Positions 50,814 to 60,087 are shown, counted from the stretch's first letter. The stretch: 64,000 bases of DNA from Mycobacterium sp. GA-2829 (GCF_001499965.1 NZ_LQIT01000032.1:1-64000); one strand, 5' to 3'. Notes: a model not told the origin generated them from the sequence alone. A program made the numbers and translations.

Positions 50814-52019
50814 GTGGGCTCCTGCGCGCCGGCCGACCGTTCTTTCGATGTGCTGATCGTCGGCGGCGGCAACGCGGGAGTCAGCGCCGCGGCCCGGTTG
50901 CTGCGCAAGGGGGTGGCCGGCGTCGGGCTGATGGAACCGCAGCGGGTGCACACCTACCGGCCGTTGCTGTCCTATGTCGGCGGCGGGCAGGCGGCGCTGC
51001 GCGACGCCGAACGGACCCAGCGTTCGGTGATCCCGCGCGGCTGTACCTGGTTGGCCGATTCCGCGGTGATGATCGAGGCGCCCACCCGGACGGTGTGGAG
51101 CGCCACCGGACGGCGGTTCCGCTACCGCGATCTGGTGCTGGGTACCGGCCTGGTGCCCGACACCGACGCACTGGCGGGCATCCACGCCGCCCTGGACAGC
51201 CGCGCGGTCGCCAGCAACTACGTCGACCGCGCGGAGAAGACCTGGCAGCTGGTGCAGAACATGCCGCGGCGCGGCGGGCACGCGGTGTTCACCGTGCCGC
51301 GCCCGCCGGTGAGCTGCACCGCCACCACCATCAAACCGCTGTTCCTGGCCGCCGCGCACTGGCAGCGCACCGGCCGCACCGTCGACATCACGCTGGTGGT
51401 CGACCGCCCGAACCTGCTGCCGAGCCCCGCGATCGACGCACGGCTGTCCGAACAGCTGCGCGCGCTCGGGGTACGCGTGCTGCTCGACACCGCGGTGACG
51501 GCGCTGGTTCCCGACGAGAACCGCATCGCGGTGACCGGTCGGGACGGCACCGTCGAGGAGTTGACCTACGACATGCTGCATCTGGTCCCGCCGTTCCGCG
51601 GCGCCCGCTGGCTGGAAGGGTGCGGGCTGACCGGCGAACGCCCGCACGGGCTGATCGACATCGACCCGTACACGCTGCGGCACCGCGAGTACCCGGACAT
51701 CTGGGCGGCCGGTGACGCCGCGGCCGTGGAGACCGACCCGTCCGGCGGCGCGCTGCGCAGGCAGATCTCGATCCTGGCCGACAACCTGCTCGCCGCGCGC
51801 TGCGGCGAACCGCTGAGCGAGTACGACGGGTACACGGTCGGGCCGGTCACCACCGACGCGCACCGCCTGATCCCCGGGGAGTACGACCGCTCCGGTGAGG
51901 TGGCCTCGTCGCTGCCCTCGGTCATCGACCCGCTCAAACCGCGGCGCAGCGCATGGGCGTTCGACCGCTACGTGCTGCCGCGCACCTACTGGAACCTGAT
52001 CCTCAAGGGCCGCCTGTAG
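50814..52019 (+). CDS. FAD-dependent pyridine nucleotide-disulfide oxidoreductase, SQR-like
   Basis: The 401-residue protein has the FAD motif VLIVGGGNAGVSAAARLL near residue 13, the second dinucleotide region and the late FAD motif YPDIWAAGDAAAVE. A Cys in RPPVSCTATTIKPLFL aligns with the active-site region of sulfide:quinone reductase-like enzymes. It could oxidise sulfide or a related donor with quinone as acceptor, or be a type II NADH dehydrogenase-like protein. The start is GTG 50814, and the 3' end overlaps the convergent LysR gene by 17 bases. Confidence 0.82.
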   Translation: MGSCAPADRSFDVLIVGGGNAGVSAAARLLRKGVAGVGLMEPQRVHTYRPLLSYVGGGQAALRDAERTQRSVIPRGCTWLADSAVMIEAPTRTVWSATGRRFRYRDLVLGTGLVPDTDALAGIHAALDSRAVASNYVDRAEKTWQLVQNMPRRGGHAVFTVPRPPVSCTATTIKPLFLAAAHWQRTGRTVDITLVVDRPNLLPSPAIDARLSEQLRALGVRVLLDTAVTALVPDENRIAVTGRDGTVEELTYDMLHLVPPFRGARWLEGCGLTGERPHGLIDIDPYTLRHREYPDIWAAGDAAAVETDPSGGALRRQISILADNLLAARCGEPLSEYDGYTVGPVTTDAHRLIPGEYDRSGEVASSLPSVIDPLKPRRSAWAFDRYVLPRTYWNLILKGRL

Positions 52020-52923
52020 AGCGCCGTCGGGCCAGGCCGGCGGCCGCGGACCGGACCGCGTCGGTCACCCGCGCGACGAGGGGGCTGTCGAGCTTCCAGC
52101 ACTGCCAGTACAGCGGCACGTCGAGATGGAGATCCGCGATGCGCGTGAAGGTGCCGTCGGCGAGCTCGGGGGCGGCCAGCTGCTCGGGGTACATCCCCCA
52201 GCCGAGACCGGCGCGCACCGCCGCACCGAACCCCTCCGCGGTGGGCACGTAATGCACCGGCCGGATCACCACCCGGCGAAATGCCTTGCGCACCAACATG
52301 TCCTGTAATGCGTCGTCGCGGTTCCACGCCAGCGACGGCGCCCGGGCGGCGGCGGCCGCGGTGAACCCGTCGCCCAGATAGCGGTCGACGTAGCCGGGGC
52401 TCGCGACGGGCAGGTAGCGCATAACGCCGAGGGACTGCACCCGGCAGCCGGGTACCGGGGTGCGTTCGGTGGTGACCGCGCCCATCACCACCCCCTCACG
52501 CAGCAGCCGGGCGGAGTGGTCCTGATCCTCGATACGGATGTCGAACAGGACGTCGGCGACGTCGCCGAGGACGGCGGTGAACCACGTCGACATCGAATCC
52601 GCGTTGACGGCAAGCGCCACCCGCGGTGCGCCCGCCGCACCCGGACCGCCCAGTTCGCCGAGCGCCTCCGCCTCGAGCAGCGCCGCCTGCGCCGCCAGCC
52701 GTAACAGCGGAACCCCCGATGCCGTTGCACGACAGGGTTTTTCGCGCACGACGAGCACCTGGCCGACCCGCTGTTCGAGCGCCTTGATGCGCTGACTCAC
52801 CGCCGACGGGGTCACGTGCAGGTGCTCGGCGGCCGCGTCGAAGCTGCCGAACTCCACCACCGCCGAGAGCGCGGCGAGCTGATCGGCCCCGAGGCGCGTC
52901 CCCGACGGTGTTCCGGTCACCAT
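52003..52923 (-). CDS. LysR-type regulator, ArgP/LysG-like
   Basis: The 306-residue protein has a LysR helix-turn-helix (FGSFDAAAEHLHVTPSAVSQRIKALEQRVGQVLVVREKPCRATASG), whose wording matches the ArgP/LysG subfamily controlling basic amino acid exporters (LysE). No lysE gene is adjacent in this window; the divergent gene is a purine-type permease. Either the regulator has changed target or its lysE partner lies elsewhere. Confidence 0.85.
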   Translation of the reverse strand: MVTGTPSGTRLGADQLAALSAVVEFGSFDAAAEHLHVTPSAVSQRIKALEQRVGQVLVVREKPCRATASGVPLLRLAAQAALLEAEALGELGGPGAAGAPRVALAVNADSMSTWFTAVLGDVADVLFDIRIEDQDHSARLLREGVVMGAVTTERTPVPGCRVQSLGVMRYLPVASPGYVDRYLGDGFTAAAAARAPSLAWNRDDALQDMLVRKAFRRVVIRPVHYVPTAEGFGAAVRAGLGWGMYPEQLAAPELADGTFTRIADLHLDVPLYWQCWKLDSPLVARVTDAVRSAAAGLARRRSTGGP

Positions 52924-52995
52924 CTCAATCTAGGAACTCGGACGCAGGCGAGGGCGCAACTCGCCGTCGTTCGCGGCTCCCCTTAAGGTCGTCCC

Positions 52996-54411
52996 ATGAA
53001 TCGCCTCGATCGCTTCTTCGAGATCTCGGAGCGCGGATCCACCGTCGGCGCCGAGGTCCGCGGCGGCCTGGTCACGTTCATCGCGATGGCGTACATCATC
53101 GTGCTGAACCCGATCATCCTGTCGAGTTCGGCCGACGTCGAGGGCAACTCTCTGCAGTTCGCGCAGGTCTCGGCCGTCACCGCACTTGCCGCGGGCGTCA
53201 TGACCATCCTGTTCGGGCTGATCGCCCGGCTGCCGTTCTCGTTCGCCGCGGGGCTGGGCATCAACTCGTTCCTGGCGACGACGGTCGTCGGTGAGGTCTC
53301 GTGGCCCGAGGCGATGGGGCTGGTGGTCATCAACGGTCTGATCATCGTGGCGCTGGCGGTGACCGGCCTGCGCCGGTTGGTCTTCGATGCGGTGCCGATG
53401 CAGCTCAAATTGGCGATCACCGCCGGTATCGGGTTGTTCATCCTGTTCATCGGGCTGGTCGACGCGGGCTTCGTCAGTTCGACGGGTCTGGCGTCACCGC
53501 CGGTCGGCCTCGGCGTCGAGGGGCTGGGTTCGATCAGCACCGTGCCGACGGTCATCTTCGTGGTCACCCTGCTGATCACCGGTGTGCTGGTGGCGCGGCG
53601 GGTCCGCGGCGGCATCTTGATCGGGCTGGTGGCTGGCACCGTGGTCGCGGTGCTGGTGGAGGCGATCTGGGACCTCGGCTCGGCGCAGGACAGCCCCGGC
53701 GGCTGGAGCCTGTCGGTGCCGCAGCTGTCCGGGTCCCCGTTCGCGCTGCCGGACCTCTCCCTGGTCGGTGAGTTCAGCCTGGCAGGCAGCTTCGAACGCA
53801 TCGGCATCCTCGCCGCCGTCATGCTGGTCTTCACCCTCGTGTTCGCGAACTTCTTCGACGCGATGGGCACGTTCACCGGCCTGTCGCGGGAGGCCGGACT
53901 GGCCGACGACAAGGGCACGTTCCCGCGGCTGAAGTCGGCGCTGATCGTCGAGGGCGCGGGCGCCGCGGTCGGCGGCGCGTCGTCGGCGTCGTCGAACACG
54001 GTGTTCATCGAATCCGGCGCCGGTATCGAGGAAGGTGCGCGGACCGGCCTGGCGAACCTGGTCACCGGCGTGCTGTTCCTCGCGGCGATGTTCGTCTCCC
54101 CGTTGGCGTCGATCGTGCCGACCGAGGTCGCGGCCGCCGCGCTGGTCATCGTGGGCGCGATGATGGTGTCGCAGCTGCGACACATCGAACTGTCCGAGTT
54201 CTCAGTGACGCTGCCGGTGGTCCTCACCGTCGCCGCCATGCCGTTCACCTACTCCATCGCCAACGGGATCGGCGTCGGGTTCATCACGTGGGTGATCGTT
54301 CGCACCGGCGCCGGCAAGGCCCGCGAGATCAGCCCCCTGCTGTGGATCGTGGCCGCCGGCTTCCTCGTCTACTTCGCGCGCAGTTGGCTCGAGACCATCC
54401 TCGGGGTGTGA
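52996..54411 (+). CDS. NCS2 family purine permease (AzgA-like)
   Basis: The 471-residue protein has about 13 transmembrane segments. It carries the AzgA subgroup features GGLVTFIAMAYIIVLNPIIL, AAGLGINSFLATTVV, FFDAMGTFTGLSREAGL and the GGASSASSNTVFIESGAGIEEGARTGLANLVTG motif. AzgA-type carriers import hypoxanthine, guanine and adenine with protons. It is divergent from the LysG-like regulator (72-base gap) and is overlapped for 210 bases at its 3' end by the convergent YihY gene. Confidence 0.88.
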   Translation: MNRLDRFFEISERGSTVGAEVRGGLVTFIAMAYIIVLNPIILSSSADVEGNSLQFAQVSAVTALAAGVMTILFGLIARLPFSFAAGLGINSFLATTVVGEVSWPEAMGLVVINGLIIVALAVTGLRRLVFDAVPMQLKLAITAGIGLFILFIGLVDAGFVSSTGLASPPVGLGVEGLGSISTVPTVIFVVTLLITGVLVARRVRGGILIGLVAGTVVAVLVEAIWDLGSAQDSPGGWSLSVPQLSGSPFALPDLSLVGEFSLAGSFERIGILAAVMLVFTLVFANFFDAMGTFTGLSREAGLADDKGTFPRLKSALIVEGAGAAVGGASSASSNTVFIESGAGIEEGARTGLANLVTGVLFLAAMFVSPLASIVPTEVAAAALVIVGAMMVSQLRHIELSEFSVTLPVVLTVAAMPFTYSIANGIGVGFITWVIVRTGAGKAREISPLLWIVAAGFLVYFARSWLETILGV

Positions 54412-55365
54412 GCGGCCGGGCTCGAATGTCACCGCGACGTGCTGGAAACCCTTGACCCGCTCGGCTTTCGCCTTCCGGGTGTAGGTGCGGCGGTCGGCTG
54501 AGGTCAGCGTCACCTGATCGGTGAACGGGGTGAGCAGGGCGCGCGGATAGAGCTGATCGACCCGGACGACGTTGAGTTCGGCGCACAGCACCAGGCTGAC
54601 CGAGATCAGGTACAGGAACGCGAGCAGCCCGAGCACAAGGGCGAAGACGGTGTTGGTGGCGCTGGCCGAGCTGACCGTCCGCGCGACGTATCCGGCGCCG
54701 AACCACTGCAGCAACTGCCAGACCACCGCGCCGGCGAGCGCGCCGGGCAGCACCTGCCGGTAGGTGAGCTCGCGGCCCGTCGTGGTGCGGAACGCCACCA
54801 ACAGGATCCCGGTGTTGATGGCGATGGTCGCCGCCACGATGCCGGCGCGCCCGAACGCGCCGAAGTCGCCGACGGCCCGGCCGACCGCCGACAGCACCGT
54901 CGCCGCGACCGCCGCCGAACCGAGCACCAGCAGGAGCAACAGGCTCCGAATCCGCGACCGGAACGGGTCGGGGCGCACGTTGCGGGGTACCGCCCACACC
55001 GTGTTCATCGCGTTCTGGATGGCCTGGCCGACGCCGGAGCCGCCGTAGAGCGCGCCGAGGATGCCGACCACCACCGCAAGCGCACCGCCACTGAGTTGTT
55101 CAGGCCGGGTGAGCTGCTCACCGATGAGCGGGAACTGGTTGACCGTGGACTCGACGATCTGCTGCTGCAGATCCGGACGGCCGACGAGCACCACACCCAG
55201 CGCGGTCGTCAGCAGCAGCAGCAGCGGGAACAGCGAGACGAAGGCGTAGTAGGTGATCAGCGCCGCGAGGTAGCCGCCCTGATCGTCGACGTACTTGTAG
55301 ACGACCGCGAGCACGTAACCCAGCACACGGCTGCGCTGCTGCAGCCTGTCGAGCCAACCGATCAC
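54202..55365 (-). CDS. YihY/BrkB family membrane protein with extended tail
   Basis: The 387-residue protein has the YihY core of about six transmembrane helices (YLAALITYYAFVSLFPLLLLLTTALG, GGSGVGQAIQNAMNTVWAVPRN, LLAFLYLISVSLVLCAELNVVRV) up to about residue 300. The last 70 residues are a His/Asp/Gly-rich low-complexity tail encoded antisense to the end of the purine permease gene; the family normally ends earlier. GTG 55365 is the start, eight bases after GGAGGG; GTG 55374 overlaps that site and is rejected. The molecular function of YihY proteins is unsettled. Confidence 0.85.
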   Translation of the reverse strand: MIGWLDRLQQRSRVLGYVLAVVYKYVDDQGGYLAALITYYAFVSLFPLLLLLTTALGVVLVGRPDLQQQIVESTVNQFPLIGEQLTRPEQLSGGALAVVVGILGALYGGSGVGQAIQNAMNTVWAVPRNVRPDPFRSRIRSLLLLLVLGSAAVAATVLSAVGRAVGDFGAFGRAGIVAATIAINTGILLVAFRTTTGRELTYRQVLPGALAGAVVWQLLQWFGAGYVARTVSSASATNTVFALVLGLLAFLYLISVSLVLCAELNVVRVDQLYPRALLTPFTDQVTLTSADRRTYTRKAKAERVKGFQHVAVTFEPGRSHPEDGLEPTAREVDEEAGGHDPQQGADLAGLAGAGANDHPRDEPDADPVGDGVGERHGGDGEDHRQRH

Positions 55366-55394
55366 CGCACCCACCCTCCGAACGTGAGTGCGGC

Positions 55395-55420
55395 ATACCC
55401 TCCGTGACCGGCGACGACAC
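55395..55420 (-). promoter_or_regulatory. Possible SigF-type promoter for the YihY gene
   Basis: On the minus strand a perfect -10 GGGTAT (55400-55395) is preceded, 16 bases upstream, by GTGT (55420-55417), one change from GTTT. The start codon would be about 23 bases downstream of transcription start. Confidence 0.4.
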
Positions 55421-55431
55421 GTCGACCCGCG

Positions 55432-55764
55432 TCAGCGGGCGCCCGGCTTGGCCGGTTCGACGGTGACGAGCTGGTCGATACCGCTGATCGTCAGTACCGG
55501 GAGCAGGTACGGGTTGGCGATCACGCGCATCGCGGGCCGCTCGCCGGCGTGCACCGACAGGGCCCCGATCGCGGCGCTGTCGAGATACTCGACCGCGCTG
55601 AGGTCCAACGTGACGGTCCCGCCCGCCTCGCCGGCGCCGGCGATGGCCGCACTGAGCGCCTGGATGAACGTCTCGACGTTGCTCAGGTCGATCTCGCCCT
55701 TGACGACTACCAGGGGGCCGCCGTCGTCGCCGCGGTCGGCGTTCACGCTCAGCGGGGTGACCAT
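55432..55764 (-). CDS. STAS domain anti-sigma factor antagonist (RsbV-like)
   Basis: The 110-residue protein is a compact STAS domain: PLVVVKGEIDLSNVETFIQAL, then TVTLDLSAVEYLDSAAIGALSVHA. The serine in EYLDSAAIG (about residue 63) sits where SpoIIAA/RsbV are phosphorylated. Its ATG shares one base with the stop of the giant kinase-phosphatase gene (TGATG). That protein has both an RsbW-like kinase domain and a PP2C phosphatase domain, the two enzymes that control phosphorylation of such a STAS protein. It is the likely output of that sensor. Confidence 0.9.
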   Translation of the reverse strand: MVTPLSVNADRGDDGGPLVVVKGEIDLSNVETFIQALSAAIAGAGEAGGTVTLDLSAVEYLDSAAIGALSVHAGERPAMRVIANPYLLPVLTISGIDQLVTVEPAKPGAR

Positions 55765-58700
55765 CAGAGGATCGCCGCCGCGAGGTGGACGGCGGTACCG
55801 TCGTCGCCGGGCCGGATCGAGACGTCGTCCATGAGCCCCTCCATCAGCGCCACCCCGCGACCGCGCCGGTTGTCGACCTCGGTGCGCGGAGTCTTCCACA
55901 CCCCGGTGTCGAAGACCGAGACGTGCAGCCGGTCGACGAGTGCGGTCGCCCGCAGCGTGACGAACCCGTCAGGCCGGTCGCGGTGCCCGTGTTCGATCGC
56001 GTTGGCGACCGCTTCCCCGGTCGCGATGAGCACGTTCATCGCCTGATCCGGGCCGATACCCGCCTGGGTCAGCCAACGGCGAAGCGCGTCACGCGAACTC
56101 GCGATGTACTCGTTGCGGGCGGGGAAGACGAGGTCCAGCGGTGCGGGCTGCCGGTAGAGCAGCAGCGCGACGTCGTCCTGGTAGCCGTCCTCGGGGGCGA
56201 GCCCGGACATCAGCCGGTCGGCGACGTCGTCGAGGGCGGCCGACCGTCCGTCGGCGACCAGTCCGGCCGCCCGTTTGATCCCCGTCTCGAGCGAGGTCCG
56301 GCGCCGTTCCACCAGGCCGTCGGTGTAGAGCAGCAGGGTGCTGCGCGGGTCGAGGGTGACGCGGACCTCGTGACGCCGATCGTCGGGTTTGAGCGCGAGG
56401 GCGAATCCGCGTGCGCCGTCGAGCAGCCGGGTGGAGCCGTCGGGCCCGACGACGACCGGCGGCGGGTGGCCGGCGCTGGAGTACACCAGTTGGCCGGTGT
56501 CGGGGGAGAGCACCGCGCACCACACCGTCGTGCAGCGGGCCCCGGGCAGTCGCGCCGCGAACCGGTCGAGTCCGCCCAGCGCGGCGGCCGGACTCGGATG
56601 GTCGAGCAGCAGGGCGCGGCAGGCGCTGCGCAGTTGCCCCATCACGGTGGCGGCCTGCAGGTCGTGGCCGACGCAGTCGCCGACGATCAGCGCCACGCAG
56701 CCGTCGTCGATGTCGACCACGTCGTACCAGTCCCCGCCGACCTGCAGCGGCCGGGTCGCCGGGTGGTAGCGGACCGCGAACCCGCCGGGCAGCCGGGCCG
56801 GGCCGAGGATCGCGTGCTGCAGTGTCAGCGCGGTTTCGCGCTGCTGGTCGAGTTGGTGAACCCGGTGCAGGCCCTGACCGAGGCGGGCGGCCAGCACCGC
56901 GAGCAGGGTGCGGTCCTCGGGGGTGAACGGCCGCTGTTCGGACAATTCGATCCACAGCACCAGCACACCGCGCGGATATTGCAGCGTGATACCGGCGGTG
57001 CCGTACTCGTCGGTGACGCTGGACAGCGAATCGGCGTCGCGCAATGCGGTGATGGCCGTGCGGTGCCGGGTGGGCAGATCGGCCCACCGGACCGGTTCCC
57101 CGGCGCAGATGACGTCGGGCGCGGCGTCGTTGTCGGCGTCGCGGTCCTCGGCGAACGTCACGGCAAGCACCCGCCGCGCCTCCCACAGCCGCAGCAGTTC
57201 ACCGACCGCGGCGCGCAGCGCGGCGTCGAGCGTATCGGCTTCGGCCAGTTGGGAATTGAGGGCGGCGAGCGCCGTCTCGCGCTGTACCGTGTAGTGCTCG
57301 GCGGTGACGTCGCGGAACGTGCCGACGATGACGCGGCGGCCGGTGTCGGGATCCTCGGCGGGGTTGAAGCTCACCTTGATCCACAACCGGTGCCCGTCGC
57401 GGTGGACGACCGGAAACGTGTACTCCCCCTGGCCTTGGGTCATCACACTGCCGAACGCCTCGGCGGTCTGCCGGTAGCCCTCGGGGTCGGCGTCCTCGTC
57501 CGGCCACCACGGCTGCACCGGGTCGTACGGCAGCCCCTCGGGACCGAAGCCGAGGATGTCGGCGAACGCGGTGTTGATCTCGATGACCGAACCGTTCTCG
57601 TCGCAGACGAAGAACGCCTCCTGCAGCGAGTCGATCAGCGCGGTGCGCCAACGGCTGTGGTGGTTGCGCAGCCGGGCCAGGGCCACGTTCGCCCGCACCC
57701 GAGCCAGGAACTCCGCTGCGGCAAAGGGTTTCACGAGATAGTCGTCGGCGCCGGCGTGCAACCCCTCGATCGAGGCCTCCTGCCCCGCCCGTGCGGACAG
57801 CAGCAGCACCGGCAGTGCGGCGGTGCGGGATTCTGCGCGCAGGGCGGCGAGCAGTTCCAGCCCGTCGAGTCCGGGCATCATGACGTCGCTGACCACCAGA
57901 TCGGGTGGATCCGTACGGATCGCCTCCAGTGCCAGCCGCCCGTCGGCCACCGCGGTCACCTCGTAACCCGCACCCCGCAGCAGCCCGATGAGATAGCTGC
58001 GCATGTCGGCGTTGTCGTCGGCGATCAGGATCCGCGCGGAGGTGGCCGCACCGCCGGTCGCGGGCACCGTCGCGGCGACCCCCTGCCCGTCGGCCTGATC
58101 CGCGTCGGGCGGCAACCAGCGCAGCGCCTCCTGCAGGTACGGGTCGGCGATCGCCGATACCCCGAAGTCGCGTCCGGCCGGTACGACGTCCTGCGGCGGC
58201 AGATGCGTTGTGCCGAAGGGCATCCGGATGGTGAACGTGGTGCCACGGCCTTCGTCGCTCTGGGCGGTGATGGTGCCGCCGTGCAGCGCGATCAGCTCCT
58301 TGACCAACGCCAGGCCGATACCGCTGCCCTCGGTGGAGCGGGCATAGGTCGTCTCGACGCGATGGAACCGTTCGAACAGCCGGGGCATCTCGGCGGCGGG
58401 AATCCCGACGCCGCTGTCGGACACGGTGACCACGGCCGCGTCGCCGTCGGGAACCACCCGCACCGTCACCGACCCCTCGAGGGTGAACTTCAGTGCGTTG
58501 GAGAGCAGGTTGAGGACCACCTTCTCCCACATGTCGCGGTCCACGTAGACGGAGTCGGCCACCGGCGGACAGTCGACGGTGAAGGTCAGACCGGCCCGTT
58601 CGATCGCCGACCGGAACACACTGGCCAGTTCCGCGGTGACGGCGGCGAGGTCGACAGGTTCGAACCGGGCCTTCATCCGGCCGGCCTGGATGCGGGAGAA

Positions 58701-60035
58701 GTCCAGCAGCGTGTTGACGAGCTTGGCGAGCCGTAAACCGTTGCGATGGGCCAACTCCAGCTCGTCGTGCACGCCGCCGTCGAGGTCGCCGTTGCGGCGC
58801 AGTTCGTCGAGCGGTCCGAGGATCAACGTCAGCGGGGTGCGGAACTCGTGGCTGATGTTGGAGAAGAACGTGGTCTTGGCCGCGTCGAGCTCGGCCAGCT
58901 CCTCGGCCCGCCGCTGCTGCGCGTGATAGCTGCGCGCACTGCCGATCCCCGCGGCAAGGTGCCCGGCGACCAGTTCGACGAACGACCGGTACCTGGCGTC
59001 GAGCCTGCGGTGGGAGTTCAACGCCGCCACCAGGAATCCGGCCGGATCGGCGCCCTGCTGCTGCAATGGCACCACGAGCGCCTGGGTGGGCGGATCCGGC
59101 CACACCCCGCGGGGCAGGTGCAGCGATTCGCCGTCGATGTCGAGCAGCACGGACTCCCCGTGGGCGGGCAGCGTGACCGGCCACACCGACATCCCGTCGG
59201 CCGACAGCTTCTCCGGCGCCGCGGCGTCCCCCGGCGTGATTCCGCTGGCCGCGGCCAGCCGCGCGTCCCCGTTGCCGTCGAACAGATAGGTCAGGGTGAA
59301 CGGCAGGTCGTAGAGGTTGCGGCTGAGCTGTTGGGCGGCGAAGTCGAGCATCTGCCGTTCGGTGCGCACCACGGAAGGGTCCGAACCCAGGTCGCGCAGC
59401 GTCGCCATCCGGCGTTCGGCGATCACCCGCTCGGTGTCCTCGCTGACCACACACAGCATCCCGACGACCTGTCCGCCGTCGTCGCGCAGTGGGCTGTAGG
59501 AGAAGGTGTGGTAGGTCTCCTCGGAGTAGCCGGCCCGTTCGAGGAACAGCAGCAGCGCCGAGTCCCAGGTGGCCTGACCGGTGGACAGCACCGACTCGAT
59601 CCGCGGGCCGATGTCGGGCCAGATCTCCGCCCATACCTCATCGGCCGGGCGGCCCAGCGCCCACGGGTACTTGCGGCCCAGGGTGTCGCGCCGGTAGGCG
59701 GCGTTGCAGAAGAAGGTCAGCTCGGGACCCCACGCCATCCACATCGGAAACCGCGACGACAGCAGAACGCTGACGGTGGTGCGCAGGCTCTGCGGCCACG
59801 TGTCGGTCGGCCCGAGTGCGGTCTGCGCCCAGTCGACCCGGGCGAGGTGTTGTCCCACATCCGGATCCGCGCCGAACAGTGCGTTCGTGGACGAGGTCAG
59901 CGCGGCCGCCCCGGCTGCCCCGGCTTCCTCATCGCCCAACCGACATCCCTCTCGCTGCGGATCGACGCACCAGAACCGGTGTGACCTCGTCACCTTAGGG
60001 CCGGTCGCCGCGGCCGCGGCGACCTTTGTCTCCAT
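55764..60035 (-). CDS. Hybrid histidine kinase-response regulator-PP2C phosphatase-RsbW-like ATPase
   Basis: The 1423-residue protein carries, in order: an N-terminal PAS-like sensor region (about 50-210); a GAF-like region (about 225-375); HisKA with the phospho-His in FFSNISHEFRTPL (about 395); HATPase_c with N box EKVVLNLLSNALKF and DSGVGIP/GSGIGLAL (about 510-575); a receiver domain (ILIADDNADM, phospho-Asp in VVSDVMMPGLDG, about 668-790); PAS (about 800-915); GAF (about 925-1060); an SpoIIE-type PP2C phosphatase (GGDWYDVVDIDDG near 1098 to DDVALLLY near 1290); and an RsbW/SpoIIAB-type ATPase (NVLIATGEAVANAIEHGH near 1341). It combines two-component sensing with partner switching. TTG 59939, behind AGAGGG, is an alternative start that trims 32 odd residues. 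Confidence 0.88.
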   Translation of the reverse strand: METKVAAAAATGPKVTRSHRFWCVDPQREGCRLGDEEAGAAGAAALTSSTNALFGADPDVGQHLARVDWAQTALGPTDTWPQSLRTTVSVLLSSRFPMWMAWGPELTFFCNAAYRRDTLGRKYPWALGRPADEVWAEIWPDIGPRIESVLSTGQATWDSALLLFLERAGYSEETYHTFSYSPLRDDGGQVVGMLCVVSEDTERVIAERRMATLRDLGSDPSVVRTERQMLDFAAQQLSRNLYDLPFTLTYLFDGNGDARLAAASGITPGDAAAPEKLSADGMSVWPVTLPAHGESVLLDIDGESLHLPRGVWPDPPTQALVVPLQQQGADPAGFLVAALNSHRRLDARYRSFVELVAGHLAAGIGSARSYHAQQRRAEELAELDAAKTTFFSNISHEFRTPLTLILGPLDELRRNGDLDGGVHDELELAHRNGLRLAKLVNTLLDFSRIQAGRMKARFEPVDLAAVTAELASVFRSAIERAGLTFTVDCPPVADSVYVDRDMWEKVVLNLLSNALKFTLEGSVTVRVVPDGDAAVVTVSDSGVGIPAAEMPRLFERFHRVETTYARSTEGSGIGLALVKELIALHGGTITAQSDEGRGTTFTIRMPFGTTHLPPQDVVPAGRDFGVSAIADPYLQEALRWLPPDADQADGQGVAATVPATGGAATSARILIADDNADMRSYLIGLLRGAGYEVTAVADGRLALEAIRTDPPDLVVSDVMMPGLDGLELLAALRAESRTAALPVLLLSARAGQEASIEGLHAGADDYLVKPFAAAEFLARVRANVALARLRNHHSRWRTALIDSLQEAFFVCDENGSVIEINTAFADILGFGPEGLPYDPVQPWWPDEDADPEGYRQTAEAFGSVMTQGQGEYTFPVVHRDGHRLWIKVSFNPAEDPDTGRRVIVGTFRDVTAEHYTVQRETALAALNSQLAEADTLDAALRAAVGELLRLWEARRVLAVTFAEDRDADNDAAPDVICAGEPVRWADLPTRHRTAITALRDADSLSSVTDEYGTAGITLQYPRGVLVLWIELSEQRPFTPEDRTLLAVLAARLGQGLHRVHQLDQQRETALTLQHAILGPARLPGGFAVRYHPATRPLQVGGDWYDVVDIDDGCVALIVGDCVGHDLQAATVMGQLRSACRALLLDHPSPAAALGGLDRFAARLPGARCTTVWCAVLSPDTGQLVYSSAGHPPPVVVGPDGSTRLLDGARGFALALKPDDRRHEVRVTLDPRSTLLLYTDGLVERRRTSLETGIKRAAGLVADGRSAALDDVADRLMSGLAPEDGYQDDVALLLYRQPAPLDLVFPARNEYIASSRDALRRWLTQAGIGPDQAMNVLIATGEAVANAIEHGHRDRPDGFVTLRATALVDRLHVSVFDTGVWKTPRTEVDNRRGRGVALMEGLMDDVSIRPGDDGTAVHLAAAIL

Positions 60036-60061
60036 GTGCAGTCCCGTTGTGCAAGTGCAGG

Positions 60062-60087
60062 CTGCCCAACGCCGCTGAAAGTGAAAC
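60062..60087 (-). promoter_or_regulatory. Weak SigF-like promoter upstream of the kinase-phosphatase gene
   Basis: On the minus strand GTTT (60087-60084) and GGGCAG (60067-60062) are 16 bases apart; the -10 matches 4 of 6 consensus positions. It lies 27 bases before the ATG and would create positive feedback if real. Confidence 0.3.

Noticed and set aside
55785..58736. 983-codon frame opposite the kinase-phosphatase gene
   Set aside because: It has the composition of a GC-driven shadow frame and no recognisable motif, while the minus strand encodes a full domain series.
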